From an uncultured Cytophagaceae bacterium (lineage in GTDB: Bacteria > Bacteroidota > Bacteroidia > Cytophagales > Spirosomataceae), in the NCBI GenBank assembly GCA_938008575.1, contig CALLKB010000256.1:1-23723 (forward strand): a stretch of DNA of 23,723 nucleotides, written 5' to 3'. Under the pieces are notes generated by a model. That model did not search any database and was not told where the DNA came from. It saw only the letters and a program-made list of their open reading frames with translations. Of the stretch, positions 7,169-15,290 are shown piece after piece. The position numbers and the translations under genes are program-made. Each line of letters opens with the position of its first letter. The first letter of the stretch is position 1.

Positions 7169-8285
7169 GAACAACGTTTTCAATGATTTCAATGGCTTTA
7201 AGCAATTGCGATTTAGGACAGGCGAAATTCAATCTAACAAAATCACCGCCCATAAATTGATCACCACGCAAAACATGTAATCCTGCTTCAAACAAGCGTT
7301 TCTGCAAATCACCATACAATTTAGAATCAAATCCAATCCACGCTAAATAAGTAGCTTCTAATGGAAGCATCTTTATTCCTGGCAATTGATTCATCCGAGA
7401 CAATAATAAGTCATGATTAGACCGTAAATAGGGTAGAAGCGTATCAATCCAATCCGAAGGCATGGCATAGGTTGCAAGCATTACTTCAATGCTATGTCTT
7501 GAAAGCATTGGAAAAAACCCAAAAGTCTTCTTTTGAAATGCCAAACGAATGGCAGGATCTGGGATAATAGCTACAGCTCCACCCAAACCCGCTGTATTGT
7601 ACGCTTTCGAAGTAGCAAAAAAGGAAATTTCGCTTTGAATACAAGTATGCTGTACAGACGAATCTATTTTCAAGTCGGCATGAATTTCATCCGATATGAT
7701 CTTACAGTCATATTTTTGACATAAATCTTTAATTCGCTTTATCTCCGCTTTTGAAAAAACAGTCCCACCCGGATTATGCGGATTGCAAAACAAAAACACT
7801 TTGGGGCCTTTTTTCAAAGCCTCTTCTAAAGCAATAAAATCATACGTCCACCGACCGGCTTCCTCAATCATCGGAAAAGTAAATAGAGGATGACCTAACC
7901 AGCCCGCAACCAAATGAAAAGGATGATAAACGGGAACAGCTGTTAGAATACCATCTTGAGGAGAAGAAAATGCAGCACAAGCCGCAGTTATCCCAGGAAC
8001 GATACCCGGAATCCAAACTTGCCATTCCAACTTTGTTTCCCAAGCATAATCTCTGGCAATCTTCTTTTGAGCTGCAATTTGTAGTGATTCAGGCACGATG
8101 GAATAACCTAAAATCTTGTGTTCGCTGATTTTATCAATCGCAGCTATAATTTCATCTGCGACTGGAAACTCCATATCAGCTACCGGCATAGGTAGGATAT
8201 CCCGATCTCCGTAGCTTACATTGTCCCACTTAAAACTGAAGGTATTTTTTCGGTCGATGACCTGATCAAAGTCGTATTTTTTCAT
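7155..8285 (-). CDS. MalY/PatB-family PLP-dependent aminotransferase-like C-S lyase
   Basis: The 376-residue product is a fold-type I PLP enzyme. Its N-terminus (FDQVIDRKNTFSFKWD) matches the PatB/MalY cystathionine beta-lyase group. PLP-site motifs are FCNPHNPGG (166-174), ISDEIHADL (Asp199) and SKAYNTAGL with the Schiff-base lysine at Lys227. PatB/MalY proteins cleave cystathionine or other cysteine S-conjugates; E. coli MalY also represses the maltose regulator MalT. No MalT is seen here, but the gene does sit in a maltodextrin-use operon. It overlaps the DUF1460 gene upstream by 4 bp (ATGA) and the FG-GAP-like gene downstream by 14 bp. Substrate unknown. Confidence 0.85.
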   Translation of the reverse strand: MKKYDFDQVIDRKNTFSFKWDNVSYGDRDILPMPVADMEFPVADEIIAAIDKISEHKILGYSIVPESLQIAAQKKIARDYAWETKLEWQVWIPGIVPGITAACAAFSSPQDGILTAVPVYHPFHLVAGWLGHPLFTFPMIEEAGRWTYDFIALEEALKKGPKVFLFCNPHNPGGTVFSKAEIKRIKDLCQKYDCKIISDEIHADLKIDSSVQHTCIQSEISFFATSKAYNTAGLGGAVAIIPDPAIRLAFQKKTFGFFPMLSRHSIEVMLATYAMPSDWIDTLLPYLRSNHDLLLSRMNQLPGIKMLPLEATYLAWIGFDSKLYGDLQKRLFEAGLHVLRGDQFMGGDFVRLNFACPKSQLLKAIEIIENVVHAAR

Positions 8286-9025
8286 TCATTAAAAATAGGC
8301 CTAAAAACACAAATTCCAATGAATTTTGGGTGTGATTTCAAGTATTCTCCTAAATTCTGTGAACTTAACACGACCTGTTTCTTGTCTTGCGAGGCATGTA
8401 ATAAATGAATAGAATTTCCTTCACGAACTAACATACCCGTATGCAAGAAGTCTAAATGTGGATTTTTCGTAACAAATGCGACCAAATCACCTGATTGAAT
8501 GCGTGGTAATAAATGAGCTATATTGCCAACAGCTGTAAATTGAAAAGGACGTTTAGCTAATATTTTTTCACGATATTCAAGCAGTTCTATATTTATTGCA
8601 GGGAGCTTTTTCGAACGTAGATATGACGAAAGAAATGTAAAGTCCTTGGGCAAAACACTTACATGGGATTCGTCCAGAATTTGAGGATAATCTAAGGCTA
8701 TCATGGCATCCGAAAAATAATGAAAGCGGTTTTCGTATTGTACAGAATCTCCCGCATAACGAACATGTTTCAGTGCTTTTGAATATAGCGAGTCAACACC
8801 TTTGGCGTTTCGAATGGCTAAACAATTTTCCAAAAAAGTCACACAATCAAAAGATTCTTTCGATGTATTCAATTGTTCCGGATTACCTACGGAAAGCGTA
8901 TTCGCACGATACGGCTTGCCTAGAAAACGCTTACCTATATCGACTAATGAAGGTGATGTTTGTTGGCCCAATGCGCCCCAAAAACTAAACAACAAGCCAA
9001 TAAGAACTACTTTTCTTTGATCCAT
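8282..9025 (-). CDS. DUF1460 protein, NlpC/P60-like peptidoglycan amidase, exported
   Basis: The 247-residue protein has an N-terminal signal-peptide-like stretch (residues 5-20, KVVLIGLLFSFWGALG). DUF1460 hallmarks follow: LGKPYRANTLSVG, the proposed catalytic cysteine Cys61 in SFDCVTFLENCLA, ENRFHYFSDAM (99-109), and the histidine His195 in DFLHTGMLV. Structurally studied members of this family are papain/NlpC-like and have been described as N-acetylmuramyl-L-alanine amidases. It probably acts on cell-wall fragments in the periplasm. The gene overlaps the transporter gene by 19 bp and the MalY-like gene by 4 bp, so it is embedded in the glucan/deoxysugar operon although its chemistry is unrelated. 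The enzymatic role is family-based; nothing here shows the substrate. Confidence 0.78.
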   Translation of the reverse strand: MDQRKVVLIGLLFSFWGALGQQTSPSLVDIGKRFLGKPYRANTLSVGNPEQLNTSKESFDCVTFLENCLAIRNAKGVDSLYSKALKHVRYAGDSVQYENRFHYFSDAMIALDYPQILDESHVSVLPKDFTFLSSYLRSKKLPAINIELLEYREKILAKRPFQFTAVGNIAHLLPRIQSGDLVAFVTKNPHLDFLHTGMLVREGNSIHLLHASQDKKQVVLSSQNLGEYLKSHPKFIGICVFRPIFNE

Positions 9026-10329
9026 AATACGCTGACAGCACCCATCAAGAAAAACACCCCAGCCATGACAATGGCGTAAATAGCCTCACCACCGTATAAA
9101 TACTTCACAATCGAACCACCAATGATCCCATTAACAATTTGAGGAATCGTAATGAAGAAATTGAAAATCCCCATATAAACACCCATTTTAGCCAAAGGGA
9201 TTGAACCCGCTAAAATAGCATAAGGCATCGCTAGAATACTGGCCCAAGCCATGCCTACACCCACCATGCTAAAAATCAGCATCGTAGGATCTGAGATAAA
9301 ATAAATTGAAATCAATCCTAAACCACCCGCCACAAGGGAAACTGCATGGGTCGCTTTATTACCAATTCTGCGTGCAATCTGCGGTAAAAAAGCTGCATAG
9401 ATAGCAGAAACACCGCTATATACTCCGAATATGATACCGACCCAATTAGCTGCATCTTGAAAAGCTGTTGAACTGTGGTCATCCGAAGCTACTCCATACA
9501 CATGGTGAGCAATTGCAGGTGTTGAAAAAACCCACATGGAAAATAAACCAAACCAAGAGAAAAATTGCACCAATCCTAATTGGCGCATCGTATTCGGCAT
9601 TTCTTTGATATAACGGAAAACCGAAAACAAGGTATCTTCCTGACCTTCCTCTTGAAATCCCATGGATTCACGTTCAGATGGTGAATATTCCTTAGTCGTT
9701 AAAATAGTCCACAAAATCGCTAACATGAATACAGTACCACCCACATAAAAGGAATACACAACATTATCAGGAATTTGGCCAGGAGCTGCATCTTTCGCTA
9801 TTCCAGCCCATTCTCCAAAAATGTAAGGCAACCATGAACCTACGACAGCACCTATACCAATTAAAAAAGTTTGAACCGAGAAACCCAAAGTACTTTGTTC
9901 ATCAGGCAAATTATCCGCCACCAACGCACGGAAGGGTTCCATGGAAACATTAAATGAGGCATCCATCATCATCAAAATACCAGCACCAACAATCATAGGC
10001 GGCAGAAAACCAGCTAAAGCACCTGCATGTGGAAAAAAGAAAAGGGCAGAGGCCGCTAAAATAGCACCCGTTAAAAAGAAAGGCTTCCGACGACCTAAAA
10101 AATTCCAAGTGCGGTCAGAATAAAAACCAATGATGGGCTGAATGATCATACCAGTTAAAGGAGCAGCTAACCAGAACCATGACAATTGCTCGACATCCGC
10201 ACCAAAACTCTGTAAGATTCTAGAGGCATTCCCATTTTGCAAGGCAAAACCAAATTGAATTCCTAAGAATCCAACACTCATGTTGATGATTTGGGTAATG
10301 GATAATTTAGGTTTTGTAAAGCTTTTCAT
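9007..10329 (-). CDS. SLC45-like MFS sugar transporter (probable maltose/oligosaccharide importer)
   Basis: The 440-residue, highly hydrophobic product is consistent with the 12 membrane helices of the major facilitator superfamily. The loop GFYSDRTWNFLGRRKPF (residues 68-84) carries the SDR-x4-GRRxPF signature of the SLC45/sucrose-type transporter group, and the N-terminus GFLGIQFGFALQNGNASRILQ is typical of that group in Bacteroidota. It lies 3 bp downstream of the GH13 amylase gene and opposite the maltose phosphorylase module, so uptake of maltose or short maltodextrins is the best guess. Fucose import cannot be excluded, because this operon also encodes fucose-pathway enzymes and no FucP-like permease is in the window. 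Confidence 0.83.
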   Translation of the reverse strand: MKSFTKPKLSITQIINMSVGFLGIQFGFALQNGNASRILQSFGADVEQLSWFWLAAPLTGMIIQPIIGFYSDRTWNFLGRRKPFFLTGAILAASALFFFPHAGALAGFLPPMIVGAGILMMMDASFNVSMEPFRALVADNLPDEQSTLGFSVQTFLIGIGAVVGSWLPYIFGEWAGIAKDAAPGQIPDNVVYSFYVGGTVFMLAILWTILTTKEYSPSERESMGFQEEGQEDTLFSVFRYIKEMPNTMRQLGLVQFFSWFGLFSMWVFSTPAIAHHVYGVASDDHSSTAFQDAANWVGIIFGVYSGVSAIYAAFLPQIARRIGNKATHAVSLVAGGLGLISIYFISDPTMLIFSMVGVGMAWASILAMPYAILAGSIPLAKMGVYMGIFNFFITIPQIVNGIIGGSIVKYLYGGEAIYAIVMAGVFFLMGAVSVLWIKEK

Positions 10330-10332
10330 GGT

Positions 10333-12120
10333 TTAGAGTTTAATGAATAATGCACTATTGGCTGGAATATAAATAGCATTTAATGAAACCTTAGCTGTTT
10401 CAGTACCATGCGGAGGTATATAGGCGTGTTCCAATTTGAAATTCACTTGCTTGACACCCATCATTTCTTTTGCCAATTCAGGAATAACAACATCAATGGA
10501 ATGACCTTGCTTTGCATCAAAATTACAAATGATTAAAAGGCGTTCATTTGCTGTATAACGAAGGAACGAATAAACCTTTTTGTTTGGATAAGTTTCATTT
10601 TGCGCATATTGCAAATCAAAAAATGCGCCTTTACCAATGGCTTCAGATTTTTCAGCACGCTTAAACAAATCTTGATAAAAAGCATCAATTTCCTTTTCTT
10701 CAGTAGACAAAGCTCCTCCATCAAATTTACCCCCATTCATCCAGCGCTGATGCGTTTCCACTCGCCAAAAATCAAACATTGAGCTACGATCGTCGGCCTC
10801 GTTATAACCTTCAATCTCATTAGCCTTCTCCCCAAATTCCTGCCCCATATACAACATCGTAGGACCATCATGCAAACAAGTCGTAATGACCATGCCCGGA
10901 ATCGTCGACCAAAAGTTATTCGAAGCAAAAGCTGGTGTATTCAAGCGATGTTCATCGTGGTTTTCCAAAAAACGTAACATGTGATTTGCAAAGTCGCCAG
11001 ATTCTTGCTGCCAAACTCGTGTAATATCACTAACGTTTGCTTCAGGTTTTTGCTCCATCAGTCGGCGAACCGCATCATATAAACCTACTTTATCATATAA
11101 ATAATCAAAGCCCCCTTTAAATATATAATCCCGGTATCTATCCGGTTGGTATATCTCAGCAATGAAAATAATCTTCGGATTTTGCTGTTTAATCTTTCCG
11201 ATGGCATAGGTCCAAAATTCAACAGGAACCATTTCAGCCATATCACAACGAAAACCATCGACACCTAATGCTGTCCAATAGGCGAGTACCTCATGCATTT
11301 TCACCCACGTATTGGGAATGGGATCAAAATGAGTCTGATTTCCATGTTGGTAATCAATACCGTAATTCAATTTTACTGTTTCAAACCAATCATGAATCGA
11401 AGGCTGAGAAGAGAACACGTTATTTCCACTTACCTTGGCTGGAATTTCCGTGTATGGAATCGTTACGGGTACAGGGGGGTGCACACCTTCTGGTACGGAA
11501 AACTTCGTACCCGGTAAATAATAAAAATTGTTGTTAATATCGAAAGCTACATCTTGCTTATCATGTACGCCAAAATCAACGACACCTTTTGGTTTTTGAT
11601 CGGAGGAGTATTGTCGGGCCAAATGATTCGGAACAAAGTCAATAATTAATTGAAGTCCATTTGCGTGAATACGCTTCAACATCGCTTTAAATTCATCCAT
11701 TCGTTTGGCAGGATTCTCTGCCAAAAATGGATTCACATCGTAATAATCTTTAATCGCAAAAGGAGAACCCGCCCGACCTTTCACAACTGAGGGATGATCT
11801 AAAGGCGACCCGAAGGCTGTAAAATCCTCCATGGTTGCATGCTCAATTAATCCAGTTGCATATAAATGTGAAATTCCTTTATTCTTCAATGCCTTCAATG
11901 CAACATCAGAAACGTCCTTGAACTTAGTAACTCCGTTTTGTGTGTAGGAACCATTACGTACTAATTCGGTCTGTTTGTTTCCCCACAGGTGAAACATCAT
12001 TTGGTACACGACAAATTTTTCTGAAGATTTTTTAGACGACATGGGTAATTGGGAATAGGAAGAAATCGTAACACTTAGTAGCGCTAAGACGAAAAACACA
12101 AAAGAGGATAATATGCGCAT
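10333..12120 (-). CDS. Secreted GH13-family alpha-amylase
   Basis: The 595-residue product starts with a clear signal peptide (residues 3-23, ending in SYSQ). GH13 motifs follow in order: region I DFVPNHLAR (161-169), region II GFRCDMAEM with nucleophile Asp293, region III IFIAEIYQP with acid/base Glu322, and region IV ENHDEHR with Asp389. A beta-rich C-terminal domain ends the protein. It should act outside the cytoplasm on starch or maltodextrins, supplying maltose to the transporter encoded 3 bp downstream and the phosphorylase encoded divergently. It is the first gene of the minus-strand operon, so its promoter should lie in 12121-12227. No perfect TAnnTTTG was seen for it on the minus strand. 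Exact GH13 subfamily and linkage specificity cannot be read from the sequence alone. Confidence 0.88.
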   Translation of the reverse strand: MRILSSFVFFVLALLSVTISSYSQLPMSSKKSSEKFVVYQMMFHLWGNKQTELVRNGSYTQNGVTKFKDVSDVALKALKNKGISHLYATGLIEHATMEDFTAFGSPLDHPSVVKGRAGSPFAIKDYYDVNPFLAENPAKRMDEFKAMLKRIHANGLQLIIDFVPNHLARQYSSDQKPKGVVDFGVHDKQDVAFDINNNFYYLPGTKFSVPEGVHPPVPVTIPYTEIPAKVSGNNVFSSQPSIHDWFETVKLNYGIDYQHGNQTHFDPIPNTWVKMHEVLAYWTALGVDGFRCDMAEMVPVEFWTYAIGKIKQQNPKIIFIAEIYQPDRYRDYIFKGGFDYLYDKVGLYDAVRRLMEQKPEANVSDITRVWQQESGDFANHMLRFLENHDEHRLNTPAFASNNFWSTIPGMVITTCLHDGPTMLYMGQEFGEKANEIEGYNEADDRSSMFDFWRVETHQRWMNGGKFDGGALSTEEKEIDAFYQDLFKRAEKSEAIGKGAFFDLQYAQNETYPNKKVYSFLRYTANERLLIICNFDAKQGHSIDVVIPELAKEMMGVKQVNFKLEHAYIPPHGTETAKVSLNAIYIPANSALFIKL

Positions 12121-12168
12121 ATATTAAAATAAACACCCTAGCACAGCAAAAAAGGCTTTCTTCGCATG

Positions 12169-12204
12169 TGTAAATGTAATAATTTTGATAATTCAATTTA
12201 TACA
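12169..12204. promoter_or_regulatory. Imperfect inverted repeat in the amylase/pgmB divergent intergenic region
   Basis: TGTAAAT (12169-12175) and ATTTATACA (12196-12204) form inverted arms, with one extra base in the second arm, across a 20-bp AT-rich spacer. The pair straddles the predicted pgmB -7 element. It is a possible operator for joint control of the divergent glucan genes, but the match is short and the DNA is AT-rich, so chance is likely. Confidence 0.25.
12180..12187 (+). promoter_or_regulatory. Bacteroidota-type -7 promoter element for pgmB
   Basis: TAATTTTG matches the TAnnTTTG -7 consensus of the Bacteroidota primary sigma factor. It would place transcription start near 12194, about 34 nt before the pgmB ATG. 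No good -33 TTG was found at the expected distance. Confidence 0.45.
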
Positions 12205-12227
12205 GAAAAAGCTAAATTTAAAAACAA

Positions 12228-12875
12228 ATGATGTACAAGGCATGCCTCTTTGATCTGGATGGAGTTCTCGTTGATACGGCTATTTACCACTTTCAAGCTT
12301 GGAAAAATCTCGGTAAACAATTCGGTTATGAATTGACAGAAGAACAAAACGAACAATTAAAAGGAGTATCGCGTGTAGAATCATTAAATAAAATATTGGA
12401 TTGGGCGAACTACTCAGCAACGCAAGAGCAGAAATCTGGCTGGTTAATTGAGAAAAATGAAGATTATCTGCGGTTGATCTCCAACATGAATCCGAGTGAA
12501 ATTCTACCCGGTGTATTGGATTTCTTACAACAAATTAAAGATTTAGGATATAAAATAGCTTTAGGGTCTGCAAGTAAAAATGCAGAAATCATCTTAGAAA
12601 AAACGGGGCTAATGCCATGGTTTGATTTAATTATTGATGGAAATAAAGTTTCCAAAAGCAAACCAGATCCTGAAGTATTCTTAAAAGGAGCAGAAGGTTT
12701 AGGCTTATCGCCTGAAACCTGTATTGTTTTTGAAGATGCGCAAGCAGGCGTAGAAGCCGCAAAAGCAGGCAAAATGAAAGCAATTGGAATAGGAGAGGCT
12801 GAGACCTTAGCATTAGCCGATAAAATTATCCCCAATTTCATAGGAGTTAAAGCAGCTGAATTATTACAATTTTAA
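12228..12875 (+). CDS. pgmB: Beta-phosphoglucomutase
   Basis: The 215-residue HAD-superfamily phosphatase-fold protein has the catalytic DxD at Asp9 and Asp11 (LFDLDGVLVDTA), the substrate-specificity GVSRVESL motif of beta-phosphoglucomutases, LGSASKN (motif II), KSKPDPEVF (motif III lysine) and FEDAQAGVEAA (motif IV). It converts beta-D-glucose-1-phosphate to glucose-6-phosphate in the cytosol. This is exactly the product of the GH65 phosphorylase encoded 80 bp downstream on the same strand, which makes the assignment strong. Two ATGs are adjacent at 12228 and 12231; either could be used. The gene is divergent from the amylase operon. Confidence 0.92.
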   Translation: MMYKACLFDLDGVLVDTAIYHFQAWKNLGKQFGYELTEEQNEQLKGVSRVESLNKILDWANYSATQEQKSGWLIEKNEDYLRLISNMNPSEILPGVLDFLQQIKDLGYKIALGSASKNAEIILEKTGLMPWFDLIIDGNKVSKSKPDPEVFLKGAEGLGLSPETCIVFEDAQAGVEAAKAGKMKAIGIGEAETLALADKIIPNFIGVKAAELLQF

Positions 12876-12916
12876 GAAACAGCGTAGCACAGAAATTACA
12901 AAAAGAGACAAAATTC

Positions 12917-12924
12917 TATTTTTG
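12917..12924 (+). promoter_or_regulatory. Possible -7 promoter element upstream of the GH65 gene
   Basis: TATTTTTG fits TAnnTTTG, about 31 bp before the GH65 ATG, in the 80-bp gap after pgmB. It suggests that maltose phosphorylase may have its own promoter as well as read-through from pgmB. No matching -33 element was seen. Confidence 0.35.
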
Positions 12925-12955
12925 TAATTGATTCAAATTATCACCTAATAGTCCC

Positions 12956-15256
12956 ATGAAACAATACTTAAAATTAGATGAATGGAAAATCATCGAAGAT
13001 CAATTCCATCCTGAATTTAACGAAATCACCGAATCCATCTTCTCCTTAGGAAATGGCCGAATGGGACAAAGAGGTTCATTTGAAGAAACTTATACAGGTA
13101 AAACTCTACAAGGAAACTACGTTGCAGGCGTTTATTATCCGGATAAAACTCGCGTAGGCTGGTGGAAAAATGGTTATCCAGAATATTTCGCTAAAGTATT
13201 GAATGCTGCCAATTGGAATGGTTTAGAAATCAAAATTGGCGATGAAATCGTTGATTTAAACCAAAGTACGATAAATGCATTTTACCGTGAATTGAATATG
13301 AAGGAGGGGTATATCCTTCGTACATGTTCTATTACCTTAAAATCTGGAAAGTCCATTGAAATCAAGTCAATCCGTTTAAATAGCATGGCGGATGATGAGT
13401 CAGGTGCTATTTCATTTAGCATCAAAGCCTTGAATTTTTCAGACACCGTTCAGGTTAAAGCTTTTGTGGATGGAGATATCAAAAACAAAGATTCCAACTA
13501 CGATGAAAAATTCTGGGATGAAGTTCAAGTTGGTGCCCAAGAAAACACCTCTTACGTTTGGTCTAAAACAAAGAAAACAGGGTTTGAGGTAGTAACAGGC
13601 CAACAAGTTCAATTGCAGTTAAATGGAAATTTAATTCAAGCAAAGGCTCAAATAGGCACACGTGAAAAATACAGTGAATTAAACTACCAAGTACCTGTCA
13701 ATGAAGGTGATACACTCACAATCTTCAAGTATGCAGTGAACTTAAGTTCAGAAAATCACCCAAGTGCTGAGTTATTGACAAGAGCTCAAAACTATTTAGC
13801 CAAAATAAGCCAAAAGGGATTTGATCAGATGTTAGCTGAGCAAGCTGCTGCATGGGCTGCCAAATGGGCAATTAATGACATTATTATTAAGGGGGATGTT
13901 TCGGCCCAACAAGGTATCCGGTTTAATATATTCCAATTGAATCAAACCTATACGGGTGCAGATGATCGCTTGAACATTGGTCCCAAAGGATTCACAGGTG
14001 AAAAATACGGCGGATCTACTTATTGGGATACGGAAGCATATTGTATTCCTTTTTACTTGTCAACTGCACCACAGGAGGTTTCTAAAAATCTATTGATTTA
14101 CCGTTGGAAGCAACTTGATCGTGCCATTGAAAATGCAGGTAAACTTGGTTTCAACCAAGGAGCAGCCTTATATCCAATGGTTACGATGAACGGGGAAGAA
14201 TGTCACAATGAGTGGGAAATCACTTTTGAAGAGATTCACCGGAATGGAGCCATCGCCTATGCGATTAAGGATTATGTAGATTATACAAATGACCGAAAAC
14301 ATTTAGTGGAATACGGTTGGGAAGTTTTAATTGGTATTTCTCGTTTCTGGGCACAGCGCGTCAACTGGTCGGAGAACCTACAAAAATACGTCATGCTAGG
14401 CGTAACAGGGCCTAACGAATACGAAAACAACGTCAATAACAATTTCTACACGAATTACTTTGCCGTTTGGTGTTTGAAATATACGCTTGAAGTATTAGCC
14501 GAAATTCAAGCTAATTATCCAGCAGAAGCCAAAGAAAAATTGGCGAAGACCAATTTTGTAACGAAAGAAATTGAACAATTTAATCACATCATTCAAAATA
14601 TGTATTTCCCTCGCGATGAAAAACGTGGGATCTACTTACAGCAGGATGGATTTTTAGATAAAGTGATTGCCCCGGTGGATTCAATACCGGCAGGTCAAAG
14701 ACCGATCAATCAAAATTGGTCTTGGGATCGCATTTTACGTTCTTGCTACATCAAGCAAGCCGATGTATTGCAAGGCATGTATTTCTTTGAAAATGATTTT
14801 ACGAAAGAAGAAATTGAGCGTAACTATGATTTCTACGAGCCATTAACGGTTCACGAATCATCGTTGAGCCCATGTGTTCACAACATCTTAGCTGCCAAAT
14901 TAGGTAAAGAAGATAAATCTTATGAGTTCTATACCCGTGCAGCTCGTTTAGATCTAGATGATTACAATAACGATACAGAAGATGGATGCCACATTACGAG
15001 TATGGCAGGAACGTGGATGTCGATCGTCAAAGGATTTGGTGGAATGACAATTCAAGACCACCAATTAAACTTTGAGCCATTCTTACCGAAGCAATGGGAT
15101 GAATATGCGTTCAAAATTAATTTCCGGGATAATCAATTAGCCATCAAGATTCATAAGCAAGGCATTGAAATTGATAATTTATCAAATACGCCGATTACGC
15201 TAAAAGTAAAGGGAAATCCTTACACGATAGCAGCAAATAGTAAACAAGCCATCTAA
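12956..15256 (+). CDS. GH65 maltose phosphorylase
   Basis: The 766-residue product has the normal length of GH65 disaccharide phosphorylases. Visible motifs are LGNGRMGQRG near the N-terminus, RLNIGPKGFTGEKYGGSTYW, the acidic catalytic segment ECHNEWEITFEEIHRNG (residues 415-431) and VTGPNEYENNVNNNFYTNYF. These agree best with maltose phosphorylases among GH65 members (kojibiose, nigerose and trehalose phosphorylases are alternatives). Phosphorolysis of maltose gives glucose and beta-glucose-1-phosphate, the latter handled by PgmB just upstream. There is no signal peptide, so it is cytosolic and depends on the transporter of the divergent operon. Transcription ends at the hairpin directly after the TAA stop. 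Confidence 0.9.
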   Translation: MKQYLKLDEWKIIEDQFHPEFNEITESIFSLGNGRMGQRGSFEETYTGKTLQGNYVAGVYYPDKTRVGWWKNGYPEYFAKVLNAANWNGLEIKIGDEIVDLNQSTINAFYRELNMKEGYILRTCSITLKSGKSIEIKSIRLNSMADDESGAISFSIKALNFSDTVQVKAFVDGDIKNKDSNYDEKFWDEVQVGAQENTSYVWSKTKKTGFEVVTGQQVQLQLNGNLIQAKAQIGTREKYSELNYQVPVNEGDTLTIFKYAVNLSSENHPSAELLTRAQNYLAKISQKGFDQMLAEQAAAWAAKWAINDIIIKGDVSAQQGIRFNIFQLNQTYTGADDRLNIGPKGFTGEKYGGSTYWDTEAYCIPFYLSTAPQEVSKNLLIYRWKQLDRAIENAGKLGFNQGAALYPMVTMNGEECHNEWEITFEEIHRNGAIAYAIKDYVDYTNDRKHLVEYGWEVLIGISRFWAQRVNWSENLQKYVMLGVTGPNEYENNVNNNFYTNYFAVWCLKYTLEVLAEIQANYPAEAKEKLAKTNFVTKEIEQFNHIIQNMYFPRDEKRGIYLQQDGFLDKVIAPVDSIPAGQRPINQNWSWDRILRSCYIKQADVLQGMYFFENDFTKEEIERNYDFYEPLTVHESSLSPCVHNILAAKLGKEDKSYEFYTRAARLDLDDYNNDTEDGCHITSMAGTWMSIVKGFGGMTIQDHQLNFEPFLPKQWDEYAFKINFRDNQLAIKIHKQGIEIDNLSNTPITLKVKGNPYTIAANSKQAI

Positions 15257-15259
15257 TAA

Positions 15260-15287
15260 AAAAGGTCAGCCTCACAGCTGACCTTTT
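15260..15287. terminator. Bidirectional intrinsic terminator between GH65 and desaturase genes
   Basis: A perfect 11-bp stem, AAAAGGTCAGC pairing with GCTGACCTTTT, encloses the loop CTCACA. T-rich sequence lies on both sides, and the hairpin sits immediately after the stop codons of both convergent genes. It fits a terminator used from both strands. Confidence 0.88.
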
Positions 15288-15290
15288 CCT

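Noticed and set aside
7155..8285. MalY-like protein as a maltose-regulon repressor
   Set aside because: The repressor role is specific to E. coli MalY acting on MalT. No MalT is visible, and the gene's place in a sugar operon alone does not support it.
12464..12841. 125-codon open frame antisense to pgmB
   Set aside because: It is a mirror of a well-supported gene, low in complexity (Ser/Ala/Lys-rich) and lacks any recognisable motif or promoter.
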